Below, in pieces: positions 29,027 to 37,276 of a DNA stretch of 64,000 nt. Source of the stretch: Spirirestis rafaelensis WJT71-NPBG6 (GTDB lineage: Bacteria > Cyanobacteriota > Cyanobacteriia > Cyanobacteriales > Nostocaceae); contig JAHHID010000019.1 in assembly GCA_019359015.1 (NCBI GenBank), positions 33,394 to 97,393 of the forward strand, in the 5' to 3' direction. How positions within the stretch are numbered: position 1 is the first letter of the stretch; the number at the start of each line of letters is the position of its first letter. The translations under genes were made by a program, and so were the position numbers. The notes beneath the pieces are model-generated. The model made no database searches. It was not told the DNA's origin and saw only the letters and a list, made by a program, of their open reading frames with translations.

Positions 29027-32000
29027 TTCAAGGATCTACTAGGTGCGAGTTTCGGAAATTCTAAAACTTTAGACGTTGACTGATAATTGCTGACTAATTC
29101 TAAGGCTCCAAGTGTTTTTAGAGTAGCTTTCTGTGGATTTAAACTTGTGATGCCTATGATATTCATATTCTCATAAGGACGAGGCGATCGCACTACTTTG
29201 TTGCATTCTCCTGTCTCTACATCCCAAAGTCGAATTGTCTGGTCTTGACTGCAACTCGCTAAGGTTTGTCCTTTGGGGTGGAAGTCAATTCCTAAAATCC
29301 AATGCTTGTGTCCTAAAAGTGTTTTCAAGCATCTTCCGGTTTGTGTATCCCAAAGCTTGATAGTGCGATCGTGACTGCAACTAGCAATTGTATTGCTATC
29401 AGAACTAAACTTGACACCAGTCACCATTTTTGTATGTCCTGGTAATGAAAGCTTACAATTACCTGTTTTGACATCCCATAATTTGATCATCTGGTCAGAT
29501 CCACCACTGACCAACGTTTGAGCGTCTGGACTAAAAGCGATCGCATAAACCCAACTTTGATGTCCTTGTAGCGTTTTCAGACATTCCCAAGTTTTAGTAT
29601 TCCACAACTTAATAATACCGTCGCTGCTACTACTAGCGAGAATTTGTCCATCTGGACTCCAAGCAACCGAAAATACCCAATCTGTATGTTTATCTAAAGT
29701 TTTAAAGCATTGCCCAGTTTGAATATCCCACAGCTTAATCGTATTGTCTGCACTACCACTAGCAAGAGTTTTACCATCTGGACTACAAGTTAGTGAAAAT
29801 ATAAAACCTGTATGTCCCCGTAATATCCTTAAACATTGCCCTGTAATGATATCCCAAATCCGAATTGTGCGATCGTAACTACCACTAGCTATTTGTTCAT
29901 TGTTAATAAAAGCAAGCGTGGAGACTTCACAGGTATGACCATGTAAAGTTTTCAGACCCTTGCGATCGCAAAGCGACTCCGTTCGCAGAGCGTCCCGTTC
30001 GCGTAGCGTCTCCGACAGGAGAAGGGAAGGAGTATCGCCAACATTCCAAATTCCGACTGTTTGGTCACATCCACTAGCTAAAAACTCACCATCTGGACTA
30101 AAAGCTACAGCCCAAACTCGACCTGTATAACCTTGTAAAGTTTTCAAGCATCTTCCTGTCGTAACTTGCCATAGCCTTATGCTTTGGTCTCTACTGGCAC
30201 TTGCAAGAATATTACCATGAGGATTAAAAGCAACTGACCAAACACGTCTAGTATATCCCCCAAAAGTTTGGAGACACTGCCCGGTTTTGACATCCCACAA
30301 GCTAATCGTAGATGCTTCACCAGCAGCAGCTAAAGTTTCTCCATCAGGACTAAAGACAACTGAAATTACACAGTCAAATTGATTGCCTTGTAAAGTTCTC
30401 CAGCATTCACCTGTGCTGACATCCCAAAATTTTACCGTTTTATCTGCACTTCCACTTGCCAGTGTCTGCCCATCCGGACTAAAAGCAAGCGAAAAAATTT
30501 CACCAGAATGTCCTTGTAAGGTATACAGGCAAATGCCTGTTTTTACATCCCAAAGTTTGATAGTGCGATCGTCACTTCCACTAGCCAGAATTTCTCCATC
30601 TGGACTAAAAGCAACCATACGCAAAATCTTTGTGTGTCCCTTGAATGTTTTCAGACATTTCTTACTGTTGACATCCCAAAGTTTAACGGTTTCATCACCA
30701 CCGCTTGCTAGTATGCTTCCATCTGGACTGAAGCTTATTGACCCACATCGTATTGGATGCGCTTCTATAATATGTAAGCATTTACCAGTGTTAATATTCC
30801 AAAATCTGATGGTGCCATCTTCACCACAACTTGCGATTTTACCATCAGCACTAAATTTAACCGTCCAAACCCAGCCAATATGACCTTGTAGAGACATGAC
30901 ATGTCGGGTTTCTACATTTTCCACATTCCACAGGTCAATTTTGCCATTTGTATCACCACTAGCGAGAAGTTTTCCATCTGGGCTAAATTCTACCCAGAGA
31001 GTGTTTGCGATCGCTTGATTAAAAACCGACTTGCTAACATCGGCATTAGCAAAGTTACAATCATGTAAATTGATGCCTTGTAGATAAGCTTGCCAAATTT
31101 TTAAACCGGAAAAATCATAGCCAGTCAAATCAACTTGTAAGTAACGTAATAAGTTAATTAAATTTCCACCACAGTATCCAGGTATTTCGGAAAAGTTTTC
31201 TCGGAGATTTTCAATATTATTTTTAATTTTTTGCTCAATTTCTGATTTGAATTTTAAGTTAAATTTTAAGTTAGCTAATATTGGCTCTAAAATAACCCGA
31301 ATCTGACTTCCTCGAATATAATCTTTAGCCGTAGCCTTAATTAAAGCGTATTTATTTAATAAATTAATCTCACCCGTTTTTATCTCTTCGCAAACATCTG
31401 CAACTAAACGGTCAGTCATGTATTCCATAACCACAGGTTGCTGGGTGAATGTTGCCTTTGTGTTTGCGTTTTTACCTTTTTCAATTAAAGAACGCCAAGT
31501 TAAAGACTCCAAAGTTTCCAGTAAATTTGCTTTTGATACTGCTGGGACAATATCTTCTTGTAAATCGCCAACTTGTACAGGTTCCCGATTAATACAAGTC
31601 CAATACATGACCTCTGTTTCTAAAGGTGACAAACGTTCAAATTGATGGTCTAAAAGATTGCGAACGCCGTTAAAAACAGTTGTCCTTTCTTCTAAAAAGT
31701 CAGAAATACTGCCGTCAAATAAATCTAAAATTGAAGTTGCTGCTATCTTTAATGCCAGCGGATTTCCGCGATAAGATTCAATTAATCTTTCTTCATCATC
31801 CACCGACCCAAAAATCCCTTTTGCCGCTAAAATACTCTGTGCTTCGTCATTGTTTAATCCTGATAGCTGCAAAGAACGAATTGGGAGAAATTCCCCTGCT
31901 AACGCTGCTACTTCTGCTGGCTTTTCCCGCGAAGTTAGTAATAAGCAACTTTGATGCGCTACTTCCCCCAACCGTTGCAGCAAGTCCCCATATTGCTCAT

Positions 32001-32829
32001 AACCATCGCGATAAGTTCCTGCTCTTTCAGCGCTACTAAATAGAGCATCAAAGTTATCAAGAACTAACAAGCAGCGGGATTTACGTAAATATTCAATCAG
32101 CCGGGAGATTTTACCGCTCACTTTTTCCGGCAAATTTGTATCCTGCTGGCAAGAAAGGAACTTTATTAATGTGTCTAATAATTCACTTAAAGGAGGAGCA
32201 TCGCGTAAACTTTGCCAAATTACAAACTCGAAACCTTCCTGCGCTAGTTGCGCTAACTTCACCGATAAAGCTGTTTTACCAATTCCACCTATTCCTAACA
32301 GTGCTACTAAGCGACATTTATCTTGTTCAACCCATTGTTGTAGCTTAGTTAACTCATTGGTGCGACCGTAGAAAATAGAGACATCAATCGCTTCTCCCCA
32401 ATCTCGATATTGACGAGTTGCGTTTAGAACCTCATCCTTTCCCGTCTCCTGATTAAGGAGAGGGGTGTCTGTCAGGACGGGGTAAAGTTTGTATCCTCTA
32501 TCTTCGAGAAGTTTTGATACATTACTATAAGTTTTGATATACGTATCTGTCACAGTCTCGATGTATCTATACAAACCTCTGCAAAGTTCAACCCTCAATC
32601 CACTTGGTTCGCGGTTAAGTTCCGTAGCAATCTCAGTTGGACTGTAACCAGAAAGTAATCCCCGCAGACAAGCTTTTTCAGTCGGAGTCAGTTGTTTGCA
32701 CTGCCTGCGTCTTTCTTGCTGCTTGGCATCCGCGATATCTCGGTATAACTTATCGAGATTCCAATGCTCCTTTGCTTCGGCAAACTTCTCCGCTAAATCA
32801 TCGCTTCGTGGTGATGGGTGTAATGCCAT
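29023..32829 (-). CDS. NB-ARC STAND protein with 14 WD40 repeats
   Basis: A 1268-aa signal-transducing NTPase from the ATG of MALHPSPRSD. An N-terminal helix-turn-helix-like region (LTPTEKACLRGLLSGYSPTEIA, about 47-90) is the effector-type domain found in cyanobacterial STAND proteins. The NB-ARC ATPase has Walker A LGIGGIGKTAL (about 178-188) and CLLVLDNFD as Walker B. A helical linker with pentapeptide-like LQGINLHDCNFANADVS leads to fourteen WD40 repeats ending GH..LW, enough for two seven-bladed propellers. Biological role (death, defence or development) is unknown. A foreign repeat lies in frame between WD repeats 7 and 8. Confidence 0.93.
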   Translation of the reverse strand: MALHPSPRSDDLAEKFAEAKEHWNLDKLYRDIADAKQQERRRQCKQLTPTEKACLRGLLSGYSPTEIATELNREPSGLRVELCRGLYRYIETVTDTYIKTYSNVSKLLEDRGYKLYPVLTDTPLLNQETGKDEVLNATRQYRDWGEAIDVSIFYGRTNELTKLQQWVEQDKCRLVALLGIGGIGKTALSVKLAQLAQEGFEFVIWQSLRDAPPLSELLDTLIKFLSCQQDTNLPEKVSGKISRLIEYLRKSRCLLVLDNFDALFSSAERAGTYRDGYEQYGDLLQRLGEVAHQSCLLLTSREKPAEVAALAGEFLPIRSLQLSGLNNDEAQSILAAKGIFGSVDDEERLIESYRGNPLALKIAATSILDLFDGSISDFLEERTTVFNGVRNLLDHQFERLSPLETEVMYWTCINREPVQVGDLQEDIVPAVSKANLLETLESLTWRSLIEKGKNANTKATFTQQPVVMEYMTDRLVADVCEEIKTGEINLLNKYALIKATAKDYIRGSQIRVILEPILANLKFNLKFKSEIEQKIKNNIENLRENFSEIPGYCGGNLINLLRYLQVDLTGYDFSGLKIWQAYLQGINLHDCNFANADVSKSVFNQAIANTLWVEFSPDGKLLASGDTNGKIDLWNVENVETRHVMSLQGHIGWVWTVKFSADGKIASCGEDGTIRFWNINTGKCLHIIEAHPIRCGSISFSPDGSILASGGDETVKLWDVNSKKCLKTFKGHTKILRMVAFSPDGEILASGSDDRTIKLWDVKTGICLYTLQGHSGEIFSLAFSPDGQTLASGSADKTVKFWDVSTGECWRTLQGNQFDCVISVVFSPDGETLAAAGEASTISLWDVKTGQCLQTFGGYTRRVWSVAFNPHGNILASASRDQSIRLWQVTTGRCLKTLQGYTGRVWAVAFSPDGEFLASGCDQTVGIWNVGDTPSLLLSETLRERDALRTESLCDRKGLKTLHGHTCEVSTLAFINNEQIASGSYDRTIRIWDIITGQCLRILRGHTGFIFSLTCSPDGKTLASGSADNTIKLWDIQTGQCFKTLDKHTDWVFSVAWSPDGQILASSSSDGIIKLWNTKTWECLKTLQGHQSWVYAIAFSPDAQTLVSGGSDQMIKLWDVKTGNCKLSLPGHTKMVTGVKFSSDSNTIASCSHDRTIKLWDTQTGRCLKTLLGHKHWILGIDFHPKGQTLASCSQDQTIRLWDVETGECNKVVRSPRPYENMNIIGITSLNPQKATLKTLGALELVSNYQSTSKVLEFPKLAPSRSLN
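29961..30025. repeat. GCGTCTCCG-type repeat inserted in frame in the WD40 gene
   Basis: About 65 bp built of TTCGCAGAGCG, TTCGCGTAGCGTC and TCCGACAGGAG pieces beside a GCGATCGC site, encoding the non-WD stretch LRERDALRTESLCDRKG. Related sequence lies in intergenic positions at 48357-48500 and 60625-60665. Confidence 0.7.
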
Positions 32830-32969
32830 TACATTTACAGTCAAAATAAATTTAGTAATAGATATTTTAATCACAGCATTTAGACGTATCAAAATAATCA
32901 CACACAATCTTTACAATACCGTGAATATAAGGGCTGGTAGCTTCATCAAAATTCGGCGATCGCTTTACA

Positions 32970-33173
32970 ATGAAGGTGGAGGTAGATGAACCGGATACGC
33001 TTATGACTTTGCCAGAATTGCAAAAACAAGCACTGCAATTGCCGATTAATGAACGTTGGCAACTAGTACAAGCCCTGTTGGAATCGCTACAACAAACTTA
33101 TCCAGCGAAGAAAAAAGGCAATTTATCCCGTTTGCGGGGTATTGCCAAAAGTACAAAGTCAAGCGATGCGTAA
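32970..33173 (+). CDS. Antitoxin-like protein
   Basis: 67-aa acidic-then-basic protein with an amphipathic helix pattern LPELQKQALQLPINERWQLVQALLESLQ, typical of small antitoxins paired with PIN toxins in cyanobacteria. ATG at 33003 (MTLPELQ) is an equally likely start. It overlaps the truncated PIN remnant that follows. Divergent from the WD40 gene. Confidence 0.6.
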   Translation: MKVEVDEPDTLMTLPELQKQALQLPINERWQLVQALLESLQQTYPAKKKGNLSRLRGIAKSTKSSDA

Positions 33174-33348
33174 GCGCTTGCCGCAAGGCAGCATTGCTCT
33201 TAATTTACGAGATTTTGAAGATGCGGTGCAATATGCTTGTGCAATAGCGCACGGATTAGATGTAATTGTTACCGATGATGTATCTGGGTTGGTGAGTGGG
33301 GAAATTCCCGTAATTTCACCTGGGGAGTTAGGCAATATTTCAAGTTAA
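33142..33348 (+). pseudogene. PIN-domain toxin remnant (C-terminal part)
   Basis: LRDFEDAVQYACAIAHGLDVIVTDDVSGL..SGEIPVISPGEL is the C-terminal third of a VapC-like PIN ribonuclease: the D in DFEDA and the VTDD region are the distal acidic residues of the active site. The N-terminal part, including the first Asp (DTN motif), is missing; the frame begins inside the antitoxin gene. Without it the enzyme cannot assemble its metal site, so it is very probably dead. Confidence 0.7.
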
Positions 33349-33615
33349 TTTTTTAAATCACTATTTTACAAGCTTTATATAGTTAGTCATCAGATAAAAT
33401 TCAACAATCAAACTCATTGTTTATTGTTTGGTTAGATATAAGTATTTTTTCTGCTGTCATGTTACTTGCTGTATTTTTGTAGCTGGAATTTTGTGTTGCG
33501 GAAATTGCTAATGCTCGTTAGGTGATTTGGGGTGAGGGGGTCGGTTATGTTTTTATACATCACCTAGTGAGTCTGCTTGAACTGTGCTGTTGGCTAATAA
33601 AATAGGAGAATTTAT
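33349..33615. other. Intergenic region before the repeat protein
   Basis: AT-rich leader. AGGAGAA lies before the downstream ATG. No other feature seen. Confidence 0.4.
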
Positions 33616-34212
33616 ATGTCATCTCGATTTCAGATTGCTAAACTATTTGTACCACTATCAGTTTCTGGTTTATTGATAGTTTCACTACCAAAAGCTTCAT
33701 TTGCAATTAAATTCTCAGATTTCGATCCCACAAATAAAAACTCTACGGTAAGAGAAGAATTACGACAGGCAGATCCAACTAACCCTAACTCTACGGTAAG
33801 AGAAGAATTACGACAGGCAGATCCAACTAACCCTAACTCTACGGTAAGAGAAGAATTACGACAGGCAGATCCAACTAACCCTAACTCTACGTTAAGAGAA
33901 GAGTTACGACAGGTAGATCCAACCAATCCTAATTCTACGGTAAGAGAAGAGTTACGACAGGTAGATCCAACAAATCCTAATTCTACGGTAAGAGAAGAGT
34001 TACGACAGGTAGATCCAACAAATCCTAATTCTACGGTAAGAGAAGAGTTACGACAGTTAGATCCTTCTACAAAAGTTGATCAGTGGGTCAATGATCGTGG
34101 ATCTAATGCTCAAGAGCAAGTCATAAAGATTGCACTTGTTATTGGTGGTTTGGCAGGCTTTCTATTTTTACTCTCTGTCTTGAAAGGCATTATGAAACGT
34201 ATCTTTGCCTGA
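33616..34212 (+). CDS. Exported protein with seven 16-residue repeats and a C-terminal membrane anchor
   Basis: 198 aa. An export signal ends near KASFA-I (residue 30). Residues 37-148 are seven tandem copies of a 16-residue unit with consensus DPTNPNSTVREELRQ plus A, V or L. Each unit pairs a Pro/Asn turn with a short charged helix. Then comes a 16-residue linker with QWVNDRG, a hydrophobic helix (about 170-190, VIGGLAGFLFLLSVL) and a basic KGIMKRIFA end. This suggests an extracytoplasmic rod anchored by its C-terminus. I recognise no family. A good ribosome site (AGGAG) precedes the ATG. Confidence 0.85.
   Translation: MSSRFQIAKLFVPLSVSGLLIVSLPKASFAIKFSDFDPTNKNSTVREELRQADPTNPNSTVREELRQADPTNPNSTVREELRQADPTNPNSTLREELRQVDPTNPNSTVREELRQVDPTNPNSTVREELRQVDPTNPNSTVREELRQLDPSTKVDQWVNDRGSNAQEQVIKIALVIGGLAGFLFLLSVLKGIMKRIFA
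33724..34059 (+). repeat. 48-bp coding tandem repeat, seven units
   Basis: Seven perfectly spaced 48-bp units. Units 2 and 3 are identical at DNA level over the whole unit and units 5-7 differ only at a few third positions, so amplification was recent and copy number probably varies between strains. Confidence 0.95.
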
Positions 34213-34391
34213 CTTTTGTTATCAAATACAACTTCTTGTTGCTGTAAGGATCGCTCTTTCCATAACCCGATAATTTCATGCGAACGCAATAATTTTGAGT
34301 TGAGGTGAGAGCGATGCCTACGGCGAACAAAGCGATCGCTTTCTCGAACTAATAACTTGTAAACTCACAGTATTTTTCAAAGAACAAGCAT

Positions 34392-35234
34392 ATGAAATTG
34401 TTAAAAAATCTTTTGGGATACGGCATTGCTACCAATCGATAGAGTGGTAGCATATTTTTTTCAACTCCAGTTCAAGTACAGGCACAATCTAACAAGGCTT
34501 TCATCGTATTTGTGAATGGTAGTGGAGATTGTTGTGCAAAAAAGATGCATCAAGCCCGCAAAAGATTACAAGAGGGTGTAAATGCTGATCCTATTTGGAT
34601 CACATCCTACGCAAATTTTAGAAACGGGAGCAGCACAACAAGAGTCCCTGTGGTGAATCTATCGACAAATGCTGATGCCCTTTTTATCAAAGAAGCTACT
34701 GAGGTCATTAATAGCATTCCTCCTAGTAGACCTGTTGTTCTAATTGGGCATAGCTACGGTGGTGATTCAATCCTAAAGGTTTTACCTTTCATTACTCGTC
34801 GTGTACAACTTGTAGCAGTTATTGATCCTGTTGGTACAGGGGGATTCCGCAAAGTTGCAACTAGCCGTGTAGTCCCACCAAATGTGGACTATTTCTTGAA
34901 TAGATGGCAAGAGAATGGATTAACTGGTCAAAACGTAGTTCCCTTTGATAGCAGGATTAGTGGTCAGATTCGCTGTCTTGCTACTAAGGGATGCGACCAA
35001 GACTCACAGAACCTCCTTAGAAAAGAAGATGGTTCTGAAAACAGAGTTGAATGTAGATGGGATGAAGTCACTTGTCCTGGCTTTCAAGCCCCAGTACCAC
35101 CATTTCGTAAAGGTCGTAAAGGTACAAAAGCACAGAGAACAGAACACAACTTCATGGCGGAAGATGAATACATTCAACATATAGTTGTAGAAAAGCTCAA
35201 AGTAGCTTTGAGACCATTTGGTGTTCTTAGGTAG
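34392..35234 (+). pseudogene. Secreted alpha/beta-hydrolase with an amber stop in its signal peptide
   Basis: From ATG 34392 the frame reads MKLLKNLLGYGIATNR, then TAG (34440-34442), then SGSIFFSTPVQVQAQSNKAF and continues open to 35234. The interrupted start is an obvious signal peptide with cleavage after VQA. The mature part is a lipase/esterase-like fold: nucleophile elbow LIGHSYGGDS, an acid DPVGTGGF and a distal HNF/EDEYIQHIV His region. Downstream of the stop, translation could restart only at GTG 34512, without a signal. Either a nonsense mutant or a readthrough gene. Confidence 0.7.
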
Positions 35235-35462
35235 AAAAACTAATCTTGATGTTTTAACTAACAATTACAGTTTGAGCGCCGATCTTGTAGGGTATGTTCC
35301 ATTACATGAACACATCTTCTCTATGTTATTCAGCAGTTTTCTAAAAATTCAATTTCTCTAATAAATTGCGATGATGCTAGGAATTGCAATTCTGTAACTT
35401 TAGTTTATTTGGGAAAGTGAGATATAACCGCGATCGCACTTTCCCTTACAAGATAATTTTAA

Positions 35463-35674
35463 GCGATACCTAACGGTAAGCTTCGCTAACGCACTTTCGA
35501 TGACAGGATGACAGGATAATTTTAAGCGTTCGCACTTTCGATTACACGATTATTTAATGCGTTCGCACTCTCGATTACACGATTATTTAATGCGTTCGCA
35601 CTTTCGATTACACGATTATTTAATGCGATCGCATTCTCCAATACATACTGATTTTAGGCGATCGCACTTGATTT
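35463..35674. repeat. 33-bp HIP1-centred tandem array
   Basis: Starts at 35526, 35559, 35592, 35625 and 35658 are exactly 33 bp apart, each beginning GCGTTCGCAC or GCGATCGCAC and continuing TTTCGATTACACGATTATTT. The array ends at the hicA stop codon. An earlier unit (35463) carries the inserted palindrome ACCTAACGGTAAGCTTCGC. Confidence 0.85.
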
Positions 35675-35899
35675 TTACCTAAACTCTAACAATTCTTCTA
35701 CTATTAAATTAATGTCGCTCGCAATTTGTCGTAGCAACCTGGGGGATATATCACGTCCTTTGTGAAATGGAACAGTCGTTGCTCGACCATCTTCGTGGCG
35801 AAATTGTTTATGTGAACCTTTTTGACGCACCTCAATAAACCCAAGATTTTCCAGTATCCGAACTACTTCCTGTGGTTTGAGAACAGGTATGTTGCTGAT
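35675..35899 (-). CDS. hicA: HicA-type toxin with a non-standard start
   Basis: mRNA interferase of the HicBA system: a dsRBD-like fold that cleaves RNA. The frame contains IPVLKPQEVVRILENLGF, the catalytic His in GSHKQFRH, and TTVPFHKGRDISPRLLRQI, the complete HicA consensus, 74 aa. The reading frame starts right after the hicB stop and has no ATG, GTG or TTG; ATC SNIPVLK is the codon where homologues have ATG. So it is either started at ATC or silenced by a start-codon mutation. It is overlooked by ATG-based gene callers. Confidence 0.8.
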   Translation of the reverse strand: MSNIPVLKPQEVVRILENLGFIEVRQKGSHKQFRHEDGRATTVPFHKGRDISPRLLRQIASDINLIVEELLEFR

Positions 35900-35905
35900 A
35901 AGTAT

Positions 35906-36115
35906 TTACTGGATGACAATTTGTTGTATACCGACAAATCCTGTCTCAAAAACTAATTCTTCATCTTCCAAAAGCATCTCAATTACTTCACGTAAATTAT
36001 CTTGTAATTCGTCTAAAGCTTCACCTTGAGAATGCGCTCCAGGAAACCCAGGAACATAGCCTACATAAAGTTTAGTATCAGGATCTCTTTCAACAATCGC
36101 AGTAAATGTTTTCAT
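35906..36115 (-). CDS. hicB: HicB-type antitoxin
   Basis: 69 aa, the short HicB form with the partial RNase H fold: FTAIVERDPDTKLYVGYVPGFPGAHSQGEALDELQDNLREVIEM. It neutralises HicA by covering its active site. No C-terminal DNA-binding tail is visible. It precedes hicA in the order hicB-hicA, with only 6 bp between the stop codon and the presumed toxin start. Confidence 0.92.
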   Translation of the reverse strand: MKTFTAIVERDPDTKLYVGYVPGFPGAHSQGEALDELQDNLREVIEMLLEDEELVFETGFVGIQQIVIQ

Positions 36116-36156
36116 AGGGCTTGAGTTGTTAAACTAGTTTAGGCGTATTAAATTTT

Positions 36157-36310
36157 AGGCGATCGCACTCTCAATTACGCGATGATTTTAGGCATCGCGA
36201 AGCGTCTCCTTTGGAGAATCGCACTTTCGACGACACGATAATTTTATGTGATCGCGTTGGCGCAGCGAGAATCGCACTTTCTCCCGACACGATTATTTTA
36301 GGCGATCACC
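36157..36310. repeat. HIP1-centred repeats with inserted palindromes
   Basis: Three further units of the 33-bp family. Two have foreign short palindromes placed between the GCGAT and CGCAC halves: GCGAAGCGTCTCCTTTGGAG and CGCGTTGGCGCAGCGAG. Confidence 0.75.
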
Positions 36311-36341
36311 TTTACCATTTTTTAGATAATTCCGTGCAATT

Positions 36342-36767
36342 TTAAGAAGATTTTTTCGGAGTCACCTCAAATATTTTTTGAGAGCGATAAAAACAAACAT
36401 CAAACTCCATAAAAAAGTTTGCTTGTCCCAGTATGAGTGGTATTTGAGTTGCTTGGGTCCAAGCAAATACTAATCTAACACTCAAAAATTGCCCAACACT
36501 AGCAGATAAAATTAATACTCTTGCTTCAAACTGAGCCAAGTTACCTGTTAATTGCAGCATCGTTGTTTGCTCTTCCCAAACTGCTCCTAACTCAACTCCA
36601 AGTTGATAGGGAAGAACATTTACCATCGCTCCTGTATCTAAAAGTCCGATAACTGACTGTGATTTTTCTTTATAATTCAGAGTAAGCGGCAAAAAAGGCT
36701 TAAAGCTAGCTTCTCCTAATGTACTATCGGTTGAAATAAAAGAATATCTTGCTGGATTATTGATCAT
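36342..36767 (-). CDS. Retropepsin-like aspartic protease family protein
   Basis: 141 aa with the catalytic motif LLDTGAMVNVLP (about residues 41-52) and a hydrophobic LILGQANFFMEFDV flap/end segment, the single-lobe layout of retroviral-type aspartic proteases. It would act as a homodimer. No viral or transposon gene surrounds it. It starts at the base directly after the stop codon of the upstream 68-aa gene, so they are one transcription unit. Native substrate unknown. Confidence 0.75.
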   Translation of the reverse strand: MINNPARYSFISTDSTLGEASFKPFLPLTLNYKEKSQSVIGLLDTGAMVNVLPYQLGVELGAVWEEQTTMLQLTGNLAQFEARVLILSASVGQFLSVRLVFAWTQATQIPLILGQANFFMEFDVCFYRSQKIFEVTPKKSS

Positions 36768-36974
36768 TTAAGGAGAAGTTTCAGCATTTAAAGCTTCTAA
36801 CATAATATTGGCAGCTTCGACAGCATCGTAGGGAGACCAAACTGGGTAGGATGCACCAGATTGTATGAGGTTATTTTCTTCATTTGCTAGTTCAGTAGCT
36901 AAAAGTTGAATCACCTGAAGTTTACCTGCACGATTCAGTTTGCGTAATTGTTCTATTAAGTCAGTAGATACCAT
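36768..36974 (-). CDS. Small partner protein of the aspartic protease gene
   Basis: 68 aa; the start TDLIEQLRKLNRAGKLQVIQLLATELA is an amphipathic helix pair like those of antitoxins of the Phd/AbrB-free small type, and the rest is acidic (VWSPYDAVEAANIMLEALNAE). No family is recognised with certainty. Its position directly before the protease gene is reminiscent of a two-gene addiction-type operon (inference). Confidence 0.6.
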   Translation of the reverse strand: MVSTDLIEQLRKLNRAGKLQVIQLLATELANEENNLIQSGASYPVWSPYDAVEAANIMLEALNAETSP

Positions 36975-37019
36975 TTTTCAACTAAGACTTTATTGATTTG
37001 AGTTTAGCTTATTGCATTT

Positions 37020-37262
37020 TAGATGACACGATTATTTCATGCGATCACACTCTTGATTACACGCTGATTTTATGCGGTCGCATTTTCGATGACAAGATAA
37101 TTTTAAGCGATACCTAACGGTAAGCTCCGCTAACGCACTTTCGATGACACAATTCTTTTAGGCGATACCTAACGGTAAGCTGAGTCCCAAGGGGACACGC
37201 TGCGCGAACGCTAACGCGGTTTTCATTATACAATGATTTGATGCGATTATTACACGATTGCA
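37020..37262. repeat. HIP1-centred repeat block
   Basis: About seven degenerate 33-bp units (GCGATCACACTCTTGATTAC, GCGGTCGCATTTTCGATGAC and so on). Two units contain the palindrome ACCTAACGGTAAGCT inserted between GCGAT and CGC (37112-37133 and 37167-37213), the second extended by GAGTCCCAAGGGGAC. Confidence 0.75.
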
Positions 37263-37276
37263 GTATGCGATCGCAT

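Noticed and set aside
30383..30883. 166-codon plus-strand frame in the WD40 gene
   Set aside because: Periodic shadow of WD repeats; no independent start signal.
35463..37262. CRISPR array
   Set aside because: The 33-bp units are contiguous without unique spacers, and no cas genes are present.
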